Of a DNA stretch of 33,353 nt, positions 1 to 8,977 are shown piece by piece. The stretch's first letter is position 1; every line of letters begins with the position of its first letter. Position numbers and translations under genes: made by a program. The notes under the pieces were generated by a model. It was given only the letters and a program-made list of their open reading frames with translations, ran no database searches and had not been told where the DNA came from. This stretch comes from Deltaproteobacteria bacterium (GTDB taxonomy: Bacteria; Desulfobacterota; Desulfobulbia; Desulfobulbales; SURF-16). The stretch is from contig JAOZSN010000007.1 of the NCBI GenBank assembly GCA_029939635.1, forward strand, positions 1-33,353, read 5' to 3'.

Positions 1-188
1 GCCTCAAAAACAGCCGCAAGGGAACCAAATTGCTGCAACAGAGTGCGGGCTGTTTTCTTACAATTGCGCCGTGGTGTACCCAAGGTGAGGAGTAATTCCA
101 GCACCTCATCATCATTTAAGGCAGTAATACCACGCTCAGAAAATTTCTGGCGCAAGCGGTCACGATGGCCTTCTCTGCTGTCAGCCAT
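1..188 (-). CDS. radC: RadC-like (UPF0758/JAB-domain) DNA repair protein, N-terminal part, truncated by the window edge
   Basis: Reverse complement from the ATG at 188 reads MADSREGHRDRLRQKFSERGITALNDDEVLELLLTLGTPRRNCKKTARTLLQQFGSLAAVFEA and stays open to position 1. This resembles the RadC N-terminal helix-hairpin-helix region (GHRxRLRxxF...DxExLELLL...PRRxxKxxAxxLLxxFGSLxxVxxA). Confidence 0.85.
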   Translation of the reverse strand, partial: MADSREGHRDRLRQKFSERGITALNDDEVLELLLTLGTPRRNCKKTARTLLQQFGSLAAVFE

Positions 189-376
189 ATGGCAAAAATC
201 CTTTTTTGCGGTGAGCTGTACTCACAAGCTACATTATTGATACTGCCCGGTACCCTTTTTCTGTCGTAAACCATGCGAAAACTACAAACATTGCTGAATA
301 CGCCGAAAAAACAGCTCCCACCCGCCTTATCTATTGAGCAACTCAGAAAATTTATTACTCACGGGCACGAACAGAG

Positions 377-553
377 GAGGTAGGGGTCATTCTCGGAGTG
401 TAGCTCAGCACATTGCGTAGTCCTGCCTTAATGAACAAACGACAAACAGTACCTTTATTTAGCGGCAATGCCGCGTGATCAGAGTTTTTCTTTTGTGAAT
501 TTAGGCAGGCAAGCAGTGTGGTGTCGCGATCCGGAGAGAATTACCCCTACCTC
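377..553. repeat. Long imperfect palindromic intergenic element (MITE-like or structured RNA)
   Basis: Outer arms 377-394 (gaggtaggggtcattctc) and 536-553 (gagaattacccctacctc) are reverse complements at 17/18. Inner degenerate arms cctgccttaatgaacaaacgacaaac vs RC cctgcctaaattcacaaaagaaaaac. Central palindrome gcggcaatgccgc at 462-474. Confidence 0.6.
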
Positions 554-602
554 CGGATCGCAGCCCCGGAACCAAGAAATTGCCAAACTCCTTGATAAGG
601 AG

Positions 603-2036
603 TTATTTTTTCAACTCCTTACCAAACAACTGATTAGCCATCTTGGGGTTAGCCTTACCCTTGGAGGCCTTCATAAGCTGACCAACAAAAAAGCCCATGA
701 GCTTGGTCTTGCCCTCTTTAAACTGACCAACCTGATCTGGATTGGCAGCAATGATCTCCTGCACCATCTGCAGAATCTCGCCCTCGTCACTGACCTGAAC
801 CAGGTTCTTTTCCTTGACGATGGTCTCGCTATCTTTACCAGAGGCTATCATTTCCTCAAAGACGGTCTTGGCAATCTTGCCGCTGATAGTCCCCTTGTCC
901 ATAATGGCCAACAGCCCACCGAGATCCTTAGGGCTGACCGGAAAAGTGGCGATGGACATGCCCTCCTTGCCCTTCATCTCCCGCATAACTTCCGTCATAA
1001 TCCAGTTTGCCAGTTTCTTGGCATTAGGATAGACAGCCATGGCCCCCTCAAAATAATCAGCCAGAGCGCGCTCAGAGGTAAGGATTGTCGCCGCATCGGC
1101 TGATAAACCAATCTTATCCTGAAAACGCTGACAGCGCTGTTCTGGTAACTCAGGTAATGATTCTTCCACCCGCGCAATCCACTCATCATCAATAACCACC
1201 GGTACCAGATCAGGGTCGGGGAAATAGCGGTAATCATGGGCCTCTTCCTTTCCACGCATGGCATTGGTCTGGTTCTTGTCCGGGTCCCAGAGCAGGGTCT
1301 GCTGAACCACGGCACCACCATCCAGGAGAATATCACGCTGACGGCGAACCTCATACTCCAATCCGCGCTGGACATTACGAAAGGAGTTCATGTTTTTCAG
1401 TTCAGTACGGGTGCCAAGTTCTTCCTGGCCCATGGGACGCAAGGAGATATTGGCATCGCAGCGAAAACTGCCCTCCTGCATATTGCCATCACAAATATTC
1501 AGATAGGTAACAATGGCGTGTAGCTTGCGAAGATAGGCAACTGCCTGCTCTGGTGAACGGATATCAGGCTCGGAGACAATCTCCAGCAGCGGCGTACCAG
1601 CACGGTTCAAATCCACATAGCTCTTGGGGGCGCTATCGTCATGGACCAACTTACCGGCATCCTCCTCCATATGAATACGGGTGAGACCGATACGACTGCT
1701 TGTGCCATCCACCTCAATATCCACATGGCCATGTTCACAGATGGGCAGGTCAAACTGGGAGATCTGATAGCCCTTAGGCAAATCAGGATAAAAATAATTC
1801 TTGCGGGCAAACTGATTGGTACGGGTTATCTGGCTATTGGTGGCCAGCCCCAGTCGGATACCAAACTCCACCACCTGCTTGTTCAATACCGGCAAAACCC
1901 CAGGCATAGCTAGACAGACCGGACAGGTATTGCTGTTGGGTGGTCGGCCAAACTCAGTGGTACAGTTGCAAAAAATCTTTGATTTAGTCTTCATCTGGGC
2001 GTGAATTTCCAACCCAATTACAATTTCAAATTCCAT
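603..2036 (-). CDS. gatB: Aspartyl/glutamyl-tRNA(Asn/Gln) amidotransferase subunit B
   Basis: 477 aa. [23 protein letters not shown]...[15 protein letters not shown]...[16 protein letters not shown] is the characteristic GatB N-terminus. Confidence 0.97.
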   Translation of the reverse strand: MEFEIVIGLEIHAQMKTKSKIFCNCTTEFGRPPNSNTCPVCLAMPGVLPVLNKQVVEFGIRLGLATNSQITRTNQFARKNYFYPDLPKGYQISQFDLPICEHGHVDIEVDGTSSRIGLTRIHMEEDAGKLVHDDSAPKSYVDLNRAGTPLLEIVSEPDIRSPEQAVAYLRKLHAIVTYLNICDGNMQEGSFRCDANISLRPMGQEELGTRTELKNMNSFRNVQRGLEYEVRRQRDILLDGGAVVQQTLLWDPDKNQTNAMRGKEEAHDYRYFPDPDLVPVVIDDEWIARVEESLPELPEQRCQRFQDKIGLSADAATILTSERALADYFEGAMAVYPNAKKLANWIMTEVMREMKGKEGMSIATFPVSPKDLGGLLAIMDKGTISGKIAKTVFEEMIASGKDSETIVKEKNLVQVSDEGEILQMVQEIIAANPDQVGQFKEGKTKLMGFFVGQLMKASKGKANPKMANQLFGKELKK

Positions 2037-2227
2037 TACTCTTCCTTGGCATACTTCTTTTCGACTGCTTTGGCGGCCTGTCTGGCCTTATCCAGAGGAT
2101 CTTTTATCGAGTGGGTCAATTTATCTGCGGTCTTATCAGTCAATTTCTCTATATCACCCTTGTCGTCTCCACCAGAACAGGCGGTAAGTAGTAAACCAAC
2201 AGCAATAGAGATGAGTATTTTCGCCAT
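2036..2227 (-). CDS. Small putative lipoprotein
   Basis: 63 aa with lipobox-like signal [23 protein letters not shown]/stop region abuts gatB start. Confidence 0.6.
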   Translation of the reverse strand: MAKILISIAVGLLLTACSGGDDKGDIEKLTDKTADKLTHSIKDPLDKARQAAKAVEKKYAKEE

Positions 2228-2248
2228 TCGACATCCTCCTTTATTGGG

Positions 2249-2785
2249 TTACCCCTTATGAATCCAGGCACTCAGCCGTGATAATTCTTCCGGCCATTGG
2301 CTACTGATCCGTATCTTAATAAACTGCAGCAAAAGCTGGTCAATGGTCTTATAGGCTGTCTCCAGCATACCGATGCGATCCAGAAGGCGTCCTTCAACAG
2401 CCTCATCGTCATCACCCTCATCGGCACTATCTAAAGTCTTTGGCACCTTCACCGAGCGAAACTCTAGCAGGCTGGCCTTGATAGTCATATGCCATTCATA
2501 TTCACCACGAACCATGTGAATACGAGCCTGCTCAAGCTTCTTACCCTGGCGCAGGCCGGTGCGAGCCTCTTTGAGTTCCGACTGTAACCCCTGGCATACC
2601 ACCTTTTCCAGAGATTCACCCTCGCCATACTCCAACAGCATATGCTTTTCAAAGATGAGCTGGATATCCTCACCGCTCTCTTCCACCAGCACAGTGCCAC
2701 CACGCTCCTCACTCTTATACCAAAGCCAGGAGAGAAATTCTTGGCCCAAGAAACGCTTTTCAACAATCAGGTCAACGAGATCCAT
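2249..2785 (-). CDS. RdgC-like C-terminal-type protein
   Basis: 178 aa. ...FLGQEFLSWLWYKSEERGG... resembles the FLGxEFLxWLWxxxE motif of RdgC-type proteins; adjacent to a second RdgC-like ORF. Confidence 0.55.
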   Translation of the reverse strand: MDLVDLIVEKRFLGQEFLSWLWYKSEERGGTVLVEESGEDIQLIFEKHMLLEYGEGESLEKVVCQGLQSELKEARTGLRQGKKLEQARIHMVRGEYEWHMTIKASLLEFRSVKVPKTLDSADEGDDDEAVEGRLLDRIGMLETAYKTIDQLLLQFIKIRISSQWPEELSRLSAWIHKG

Positions 2786-2909
2786 TAGTGACTTACTCCG
2801 TAATTACTGCCATAAAAAACAAGGCTAGGGAAATTTGTGTAAAATGACTATGTTACAATTATCTACAAGTCACTTATGCCGTTCCTAAATAATATTCCCG
2901 TCAAAGGTG

Positions 2910-3515
2910 CTAGACAAGTACCGCCGGTGAAATATTAGCAAGGGCCTGACGTCCAGCAGTATCAAGCATTGATTCAGCCAGATTATAGGGAACCTGGAGC
3001 ATGAGATGGAGTTCGAAGGTATCCTTGAAAAAATCCTCCAACAGCTCCTGGGCCTTTTGGTTAGTAGAAAAAAAGAGCAACGAGCTATCACTTAGATTCC
3101 AAATCAGATCATAGGTAGCAGGTACTGGTACAGCTTTTTTCATCAGCATGAGCTGCATATTCTCTTTGATCTCCAACTTCTGGTGGCGATTAAGCTTGGG
3201 AATTTGACGCTCTCGTTTAATGCGCTCCTCCTCCTTAAGGCAAAATTTCTTAAGCACCTTAGGCGACACCTTACGCTCATCCACCCGCATGGTCAGGCAG
3301 ACATAGTCCGCCACCCCATAGGAGGCATAGGCAAATTCGGCATCAAACATATTCATCACCGATACCCAGCCGATTGAAAACTCATCATAGGTGTCATCAA
3401 TATCTTTAAAGGCAAAGCGCGACACCTTATCAGCGACAAGATCCCAAAAATTAGCCGGAGGATCACCAAGCACTTGATAGCGCACAAAGGTGGCAGAAGC
3501 AGAAAGAAGGCCCAT
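2910..3515 (-). CDS. RdgC-like N-terminal-type protein
   Basis: 201 aa, MGLLSASATFVRYQVLGDPPANFWDLVADKVSRFAFKDIDDTYDEFSIGWVSV..., resembles RdgC-family N-terminal sequences. Confidence 0.6.
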   Translation of the reverse strand: MGLLSASATFVRYQVLGDPPANFWDLVADKVSRFAFKDIDDTYDEFSIGWVSVMNMFDAEFAYASYGVADYVCLTMRVDERKVSPKVLKKFCLKEEERIKRERQIPKLNRHQKLEIKENMQLMLMKKAVPVPATYDLIWNLSDSSLLFFSTNQKAQELLEDFFKDTFELHLMLQVPYNLAESMLDTAGRQALANISPAVLV

Positions 3516-3622
3516 AGGGAATTCCCAGAGAGTGAAGGTTAAAGGTTGAAAAATTAAGCCAAAAATATAGCAGACTACCCCATATTTTCATAGCCTGAAA
3601 AACAAAGAAATCCGAGCCAAGG

Positions 3623-3717
3623 AAAAAGGCGTGTAGGTGTGGCTGGCACTGCCGATAATAGTAAAGCTATATCGGCAGTGCCAGACGCGACCAGATACCG
3701 TGCCTACACGCCTTTTT
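3623..3717. repeat. Nested palindrome (15-bp outer and 15-bp inner arms), possible bidirectional terminator or mobile palindromic unit
   Basis: Outer arms aaaaaggcgtgtagg (3623-3637) / cctacacgccttttt (3703-3717). Inner arms ctggcactgccgata (3643-3657) / tatcggcagtgccag (3670-3684). All pairs perfect. Confidence 0.85.
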
Positions 3718-4658
3718 CAGCCGACGAGCCAGACTGCTACGTCTGTTACATTCGCCAATACCCGGTCGGAAACACCCCTGAAAATGCCCTTGTCTTTCTC
3801 TGGCCTACGGCCCATGACAATGGTGGAAAAGGCCTTTTCATGGGCCAGGTTGGCAATGGTCTGGGCGGGCTCAACACCCTTGGTATTTTCCAGACACCGG
3901 ATGCGATCACCACTGATGCCCGCCTCTTTCAGTACCTGTTCCGAGGCATGGAAATGAAAGAGACCATCATCATTGCCCCGCAGATGCTCATCACACCACT
4001 CTTTGCCCCATTTCTCGTGAAACTCTTCTCTAGGGGAAATATGGTCGGCAGCCAGCATGGCACCGGAATGAAACAAGGTGACCTCTGCGGTAGGGTTGTT
4101 CTGCAGCATAAAGCCGAGATGATCCACCGCAGCCAGCGAATATTGACTACAATCCACCGGTACCAGGAATTTATCACCCCCAGGTGCACCATTGACGATC
4201 CACAGGGGTAGACTATGATTCTTCTCCATGATCTCCGAGGAGATAGAGCCGGAAACAAACTTGAGGAGGGCAGGGATCTCTCTTTTACTGAGCAACAAGG
4301 CATCATACATCCCCTTCTGACCCATGGTTCTCAGGGTGGCAGAAGAGGTGCCAAAACCAAATTTACACTCCAACTCCAGTTGCTCCTCGCTGAAACCTGC
4401 TGCATAAAATTTGCGGGCAAGAGACTCCAAGTGGCGCTGCGCTGTGACTTTTTTCTGCACTGCCCCCTTGTCAGTCTTAGCCACTGACTCCAAATCGCCC
4501 AGCAAGGCCATAGAAGCCGAGGCCTTATGGAAGGGAATGATAGTAACCAGATGAAAAAGGATATCGTGCTGTTGTGCAAAAAGACCGGAAAGCAGATACT
4601 CACAACTCCAGTTATCAAGGCTGGAACCATTCAGGGCAACGAGAATTTTTTTCTGCAT
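3717..4658 (-). CDS. Universal stress protein, tandem UspA domains
   Basis: 313 aa. MQKKILVALNGSSLDNWSCEYLLSG... and second repeat GGDKFLVPVDCSQYSLAAVDHLGFML...TIVMGRRPEKDKGIFRGVSDRVLANV. Confidence 0.85.
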   Translation of the reverse strand: MQKKILVALNGSSLDNWSCEYLLSGLFAQQHDILFHLVTIIPFHKASASMALLGDLESVAKTDKGAVQKKVTAQRHLESLARKFYAAGFSEEQLELECKFGFGTSSATLRTMGQKGMYDALLLSKREIPALLKFVSGSISSEIMEKNHSLPLWIVNGAPGGDKFLVPVDCSQYSLAAVDHLGFMLQNNPTAEVTLFHSGAMLAADHISPREEFHEKWGKEWCDEHLRGNDDGLFHFHASEQVLKEAGISGDRIRCLENTKGVEPAQTIANLAHEKAFSTIVMGRRPEKDKGIFRGVSDRVLANVTDVAVWLVG

Positions 4659-4715
4659 GATACATTCCTCTGTAAAAAGTCTGAAACAAGAATGCCTTAT
4701 TAAAGGTATCCTAAA

Positions 4716-6290
4716 TCATATGCGCCCTTCAATATATTTAATCATCTGGCTCATGGACATTTTCATGCTGGACGGACCAGAACGCACCAGAAAATCCTCG
4801 TTTTTGCCCACCACTAAGAACACAGGCCGACGTACTCGCTCACACTCAATGATCAAAAGCATCTTGCCCTCAAGCAGACAAATTTTGAGTTGAATGAATC
4901 GGACAAATTCCGGGCCGATATGATGGCTGATCAGGCTCTTAAAATGAAGGCGAACCTTATCCTCATTGGCAAAATTATCAGCACCAATGCCCATAATAGT
5001 GCCGTCATCCTCAACACCAATGAGTAAAATACCACCATCTGAATTCATAAAAGCCACCACCGCCTTGAGCCAGGCCAATTCAATCTCCTTGCCCTTTTTT
5101 CCTGTTTTCAGGTTGGTACGCATGGTGGATTTAAACTCCAGAGAAGCGCTTTCCCCGGCCTCAATAAGGCTACGCAACTCATTTTCCAGATTCTGGTTAC
5201 TGATGTTCTGCCGCGGTAGATCACGGAGCTGATAGCTGTATTTTGCCACCAGCCGATAGGCAAAGACAACACCGCCACCAATAACCAAAAGAGCAACCAG
5301 GCCCCACTGCAACCAACGCTGTTTCACATCAGCCATGATCTCTTTTTCAGGCACAATAACCACCACCCAGGAAGAGGCATCTGCTCCGTCCAGCGGAGAA
5401 AACCCGGCCCACCATGATTGACCGGCGCTGCTAAATTCCAGGGCTTGCTTCTCTCCACGCTCATCTGCCTGCCAAAGCTCCATGGCCCGGGTGACAGGCC
5501 CACTGCTCTGTCGCAACTGCGTGGCCTGATTATGGACAATAATTGAGCCGTCTCGCTCAATGAGAATGATATGACCGTTTTTACCCACCCCCAGACTATT
5601 CAAAAAATTCAGTAAATCTTCCTGTAATAGATCCAGGGCCAAAACCTGGTCTACCCCATCCTGGCTTGACCAGGAAATGGCAGCGGTGACACCGATCTTA
5701 CCGGCAGTGAAAAACATGTACGGCTCGGTCCAGAATATCTCATCTCTGCCTGCCACCGCCTCAGCAAACCAGGGCCGAGAGCGGGGATCATATTGCAAAT
5801 GTTCCTGCCAGCTTTTGTCCGCCTTACTTGTATCGCGCCACTGGCGCCACTGCGCCGTACCTCCTCCCTCATTCAGGGAAGTAAAACGCCTACTCTTCCA
5901 GGAGTCCTTCTCTCGATGCAAAAAAAATTCTCCACCATTGGAATCGGCCAGCATCACAGCAGATATATGGGGATAGGCCTGCAAGACAGGAACAAGCAGA
6001 CGCATCATGCCCTGTTCATCCAGGCTGGCAAACATTCCTGCTTCACCCCATTGCCGGCCAATCTGCAAGGTGGTCTCGATAGGATCAGTAAACTGCCTAA
6101 ACCTCTTTTTAACTATGGTGGTGGTGTCAGTGATGATGGTGGACGAAATGTCCCGCCGCATGGTCAGACCAAGGTAGGCACTGGTGGCAATAATGAGCAA
6201 GGTGGTGAGCAAAAGCACGCCTATAATATCACGCAATAAACGGCGCCTGATATTTTGCGGATAGTTTGGAAATAGGTGGGTGATATCCAT
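4716..6290 (-). CDS. Transmembrane Cache(PDC)-type sensor fused to a cytoplasmic AlbA_2/Schlafen-like domain
   Basis: 524 aa. N-terminal TM, extracytoplasmic region with ...DPRSRPWFAEAV...YMFFTAGKIGVTAAIS (Cache-like), second TM WGLVALLVIGGGVVFAYRL, then LIEAGESASLEFKST...AVVAFMNSDGGILLIGVEDDGTIMGI (AlbA_2 signature). Confidence 0.8.
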   Translation of the reverse strand: MDITHLFPNYPQNIRRRLLRDIIGVLLLTTLLIIATSAYLGLTMRRDISSTIITDTTTIVKKRFRQFTDPIETTLQIGRQWGEAGMFASLDEQGMMRLLVPVLQAYPHISAVMLADSNGGEFFLHREKDSWKSRRFTSLNEGGGTAQWRQWRDTSKADKSWQEHLQYDPRSRPWFAEAVAGRDEIFWTEPYMFFTAGKIGVTAAISWSSQDGVDQVLALDLLQEDLLNFLNSLGVGKNGHIILIERDGSIIVHNQATQLRQSSGPVTRAMELWQADERGEKQALEFSSAGQSWWAGFSPLDGADASSWVVVIVPEKEIMADVKQRWLQWGLVALLVIGGGVVFAYRLVAKYSYQLRDLPRQNISNQNLENELRSLIEAGESASLEFKSTMRTNLKTGKKGKEIELAWLKAVVAFMNSDGGILLIGVEDDGTIMGIGADNFANEDKVRLHFKSLISHHIGPEFVRFIQLKICLLEGKMLLIIECERVRRPVFLVVGKNEDFLVRSGPSSMKMSMSQMIKYIEGRI

Positions 6291-6293
6291 ACT

Positions 6294-7901
6294 CTATTGC
6301 TCTCCTTTCCCCAAAGAAGCACAGACATGATGACCATAGCCAGCTCCAGCCTCGGCATAAATATTATAGGCGGTGGATGCACCAGCAGCCAATAACTCGT
6401 TGAGCTCATCATCAAAAAGAGCGGTGGCGGTCACCTGGCCCTGGAAGCCAATTTGCTTCAACTCCTGCAGGGCAAACATGTTAGCGCGATGGTTGGGTAT
6501 GGCCAGCATCACCAGCTGCACGCCAGCAAGATTCACCTTATGCCAAAAATCAAAATCAGTGGCATCCCCCAATATTACCTGATGGCCTGCCTGTCTATGT
6601 GTATCAACTGTTGCCTGGTCAAAATCCAACCCCAGAACCCTATCACCATGTCGGGCAAATGCCGTATCATACGCCCCCATACCCACGCGGCCCATGCCAA
6701 AAATGAGGATGGCTGCCTGACCCACATCCACTGCCACCTCGTCAGGATGCTCTCCATTCCTCTCAAAACGAGCCAATTTCGCTGTGAAGCGATCATACAG
6801 GGCATTGGCCTGACTATTAAGAGGCGCCCCAAGAATAAAGGAAAAAGTCAAAGCCAGAGAGAGAATGACCAACCACTCTGGCCCCAACCAACCCTGTTTG
6901 CTGGAAATACCCACCACCAGCAGACCAAAGATGGAATAATTTGACAATACCAAGGAAGAGAGGAAGGCTGTTCTGGCCCGCAGCTTAAAGCGACACAGCA
7001 CGAGCATATAAAGAACAGATTTCACAGGTATGAATACCACCAAAGCCAAGGCAAGAAAGGCCTGGCTCCAGGCCAACTGGGCAAAGATGCCTATCTTCAT
7101 AAAAAAGGCGACTAAAAAAAGATCCTTAAAGCCATAGAGAGACTTAGACATTTCAGAGGCACGAGGGTGGCCGGAAACCAGAACACCAAAAACCAGGGCA
7201 CCAAGATCTGGTTTGAGCCCCACCAGGGTAAAACTGGTGGCACCAATAACTATGGAGACAAAAAAACCAGCCAGGATGAGTAACTCACCATGACCGCTGC
7301 GATCCATAATATAAAAGAAGAGGGGCCGCACACCTGCCAGCAGCAGCGGCAGAGCCAGGGCCCAGAGTGAAGGAAACTCGCCCTTGGAAAAAGTAATAAA
7401 GAGTACAGCCAGGATATCCTGCATGATGAGGATACCAATGGCAATGCGGCCATGCAGGGCACTCATCTCACCCTTCTCCTCCAGGGTCTTTACTGCAAAG
7501 ATGGTACTGGAAAAACTCAAAGCAAAGCCAAGCAGCAGGGCCTGGTTAAAATCGAGACCGGTGAGGGCGGCCAGGCCCAAGGTGGAACCAGCCAGGATGA
7601 GCAAACTATAAAAAATGACGCAGAAAAAGACATGGAGGGTGGTGCCAGCCCAGATCTCCGGTCGGGTCATACTCTTCAGATCCAGTTTAAGACCAATGGT
7701 AAAGAGCAACAAAATGATACCATAATCGGCCAGAACCTCCAGCTTTATGGTTCCTCCGGTAAGTCCCATAAAGTTGAGCACAAAACCGACAACTAAAAAA
7801 CCGATCATGGGCGGTAATTTAAGCAGCTTAAACACAAAGCCGCCGACAAAAGCAGCTCCCACCCAGATAATATTTATATACTCCGGTGCAAGGGTATCCA
7901 T
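6294..7901 (-). CDS. Kef-type cation/proton antiporter with TrkA-N (KTN) domain
   Basis: Start set at the ATG at 7901 (MDTLAPEYINII) preceded by AAGGAGGGA, rather than the longest ORF start 7973 that overlaps the upstream gene. Na+/H+ exchanger-like TMs plus AAILIFGMGRVGMGAYD...GLDFDQATVDTHRQAGHQVILGDATD. Confidence 0.9.
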   Translation of the reverse strand: MDTLAPEYINIIWVGAAFVGGFVFKLLKLPPMIGFLVVGFVLNFMGLTGGTIKLEVLADYGIILLLFTIGLKLDLKSMTRPEIWAGTTLHVFFCVIFYSLLILAGSTLGLAALTGLDFNQALLLGFALSFSSTIFAVKTLEEKGEMSALHGRIAIGILIMQDILAVLFITFSKGEFPSLWALALPLLLAGVRPLFFYIMDRSGHGELLILAGFFVSIVIGATSFTLVGLKPDLGALVFGVLVSGHPRASEMSKSLYGFKDLFLVAFFMKIGIFAQLAWSQAFLALALVVFIPVKSVLYMLVLCRFKLRARTAFLSSLVLSNYSIFGLLVVGISSKQGWLGPEWLVILSLALTFSFILGAPLNSQANALYDRFTAKLARFERNGEHPDEVAVDVGQAAILIFGMGRVGMGAYDTAFARHGDRVLGLDFDQATVDTHRQAGHQVILGDATDFDFWHKVNLAGVQLVMLAIPNHRANMFALQELKQIGFQGQVTATALFDDELNELLAAGASTAYNIYAEAGAGYGHHVCASLGKGEQ

Positions 7902-7912
7902 AGCTTCCCTCC

Positions 7913-8578
7913 TTAGAAGGTGTCTTCCTCTAAGTAGAGGGGGGTAAAATCTCGCAGTGGGCACGCCTGACAACGGGGATTTTTTTTACGACAAAACTCC
8001 TTACCCAGACAGACGATGAGGGCATGGTACTCATTATAGAGAGCTGTTTCCATGGGTAATGAGGAAGTCATAACCTCCTGTATTTCGTAGTAACTACTTT
8101 CTTCGCCTATCTGACCATGACGACTCAAAAAACGATGGGTATAGGTGTCCACCACAAAGACCGGTTTTTGGGCCGCATAAAGGATGATAGAGTCAGCTGT
8201 TTCCGGACCAATACCCTTGACCCCTAACAGGGTATGGCGCAAAGCATCTACATCTTGATCAAAAAACAGCTCAAGATCGCCCTCTGTTTCGTCATTAATA
8301 CATTGGAGCAAATTTTGCAGGCGGCTGGCCTTAAGATTATAATAGCCTGAAGGGCGGATCAGGGCAGCAAGCTGCTTTTGGGGAAGGGAAGCCAGGGCGG
8401 CAAAGGAGAGAAAATTTTCTGCCTTGAGATTATCTAAGGCCTTGGTGACATTGCCCCAGTTGGTATTCTGGGTCAAGACAGCCCCCACTAAAACCTCAAA
8501 GGGGCTGTCGGCCGGCCACCAATTCTGCCTCCCGAAATGGGCAAGCAGCACATCGTACATTTCCTGTAAGATGTTCAC
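7913..8578 (-). CDS. Endonuclease III-like HhH-GPD DNA glycosylase with C-terminal 4Fe-4S motif
   Basis: 221 aa. VLVGAVLTQNTNWGNV...LLGVKGIGPETADSIILYAAQKPVFVVDTYTHRFLSRHG...CRKKNPRCQACPL. Confidence 0.9.
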   Translation of the reverse strand: MNILQEMYDVLLAHFGRQNWWPADSPFEVLVGAVLTQNTNWGNVTKALDNLKAENFLSFAALASLPQKQLAALIRPSGYYNLKASRLQNLLQCINDETEGDLELFFDQDVDALRHTLLGVKGIGPETADSIILYAAQKPVFVVDTYTHRFLSRHGQIGEESSYYEIQEVMTSSLPMETALYNEYHALIVCLGKEFCRKKNPRCQACPLRDFTPLYLEEDTF

Positions 8579-8590
8579 CGAAACACCAAC

Positions 8591-8923
8591 TTAATCACCA
8601 CGCATAAAAAAGATATAAATAGCCACCATAATGGCACCTAAACCCACTCCAGCCACTGGTATGATTTTGCCAGGTTGCAATTCACCATCCACGACAAGAT
8701 CTTGGGCATAAGGCGTACCGGTGAAGATCCACAGCCCAACAGCTAAGGCCAGCATGATGATGTTATTGATGGCCATTTTATAAACCCACCAGCCAATCTG
8801 GACGATGAGAGGAACCAACACCCAGGGATTGGTGAATAACCCCTTGACATCTACATCAGACAACTGCTGGGGAATATTGGTATTCGTCCAAAATTCCAGC
8901 AATGAACTCATAAAACCATCCAT
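8591..8923 (-). CDS. Small membrane protein of unknown function
   Basis: 110 aa with about three hydrophobic segments; ends 12 bp before the Nth-like gene. Confidence 0.65.
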   Translation of the reverse strand: MDGFMSSLLEFWTNTNIPQQLSDVDVKGLFTNPWVLVPLIVQIGWWVYKMAINNIIMLALAVGLWIFTGTPYAQDLVVDGELQPGKIIPVAGVGLGAIMVAIYIFFMRGD

Positions 8924-8977
8924 AATAACCTCCAGAAGAAGGATAGTGTAGTCAAGTCTCCCTACCAGAAACTTTCC

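Noticed and set aside
395-425. tRNA-like D-arm string GTAGCTCAG
   Set aside because: No matching acceptor stem, anticodon arm or T-loop (GGTTCGAATCC) downstream; part of the palindromic element instead.
468-1103. 211-aa plus-strand ORF opposite gatB
   Set aside because: Antisense to the convincing gatB coding sequence; no recognisable domain. Similar antisense or shifted-frame ORFs elsewhere in the track (for example 995-1375, 3639-4211, 5793-6239, 15714-16121, 16423-16902, 21510-21941, 25150-25659) were dismissed for the same reason.
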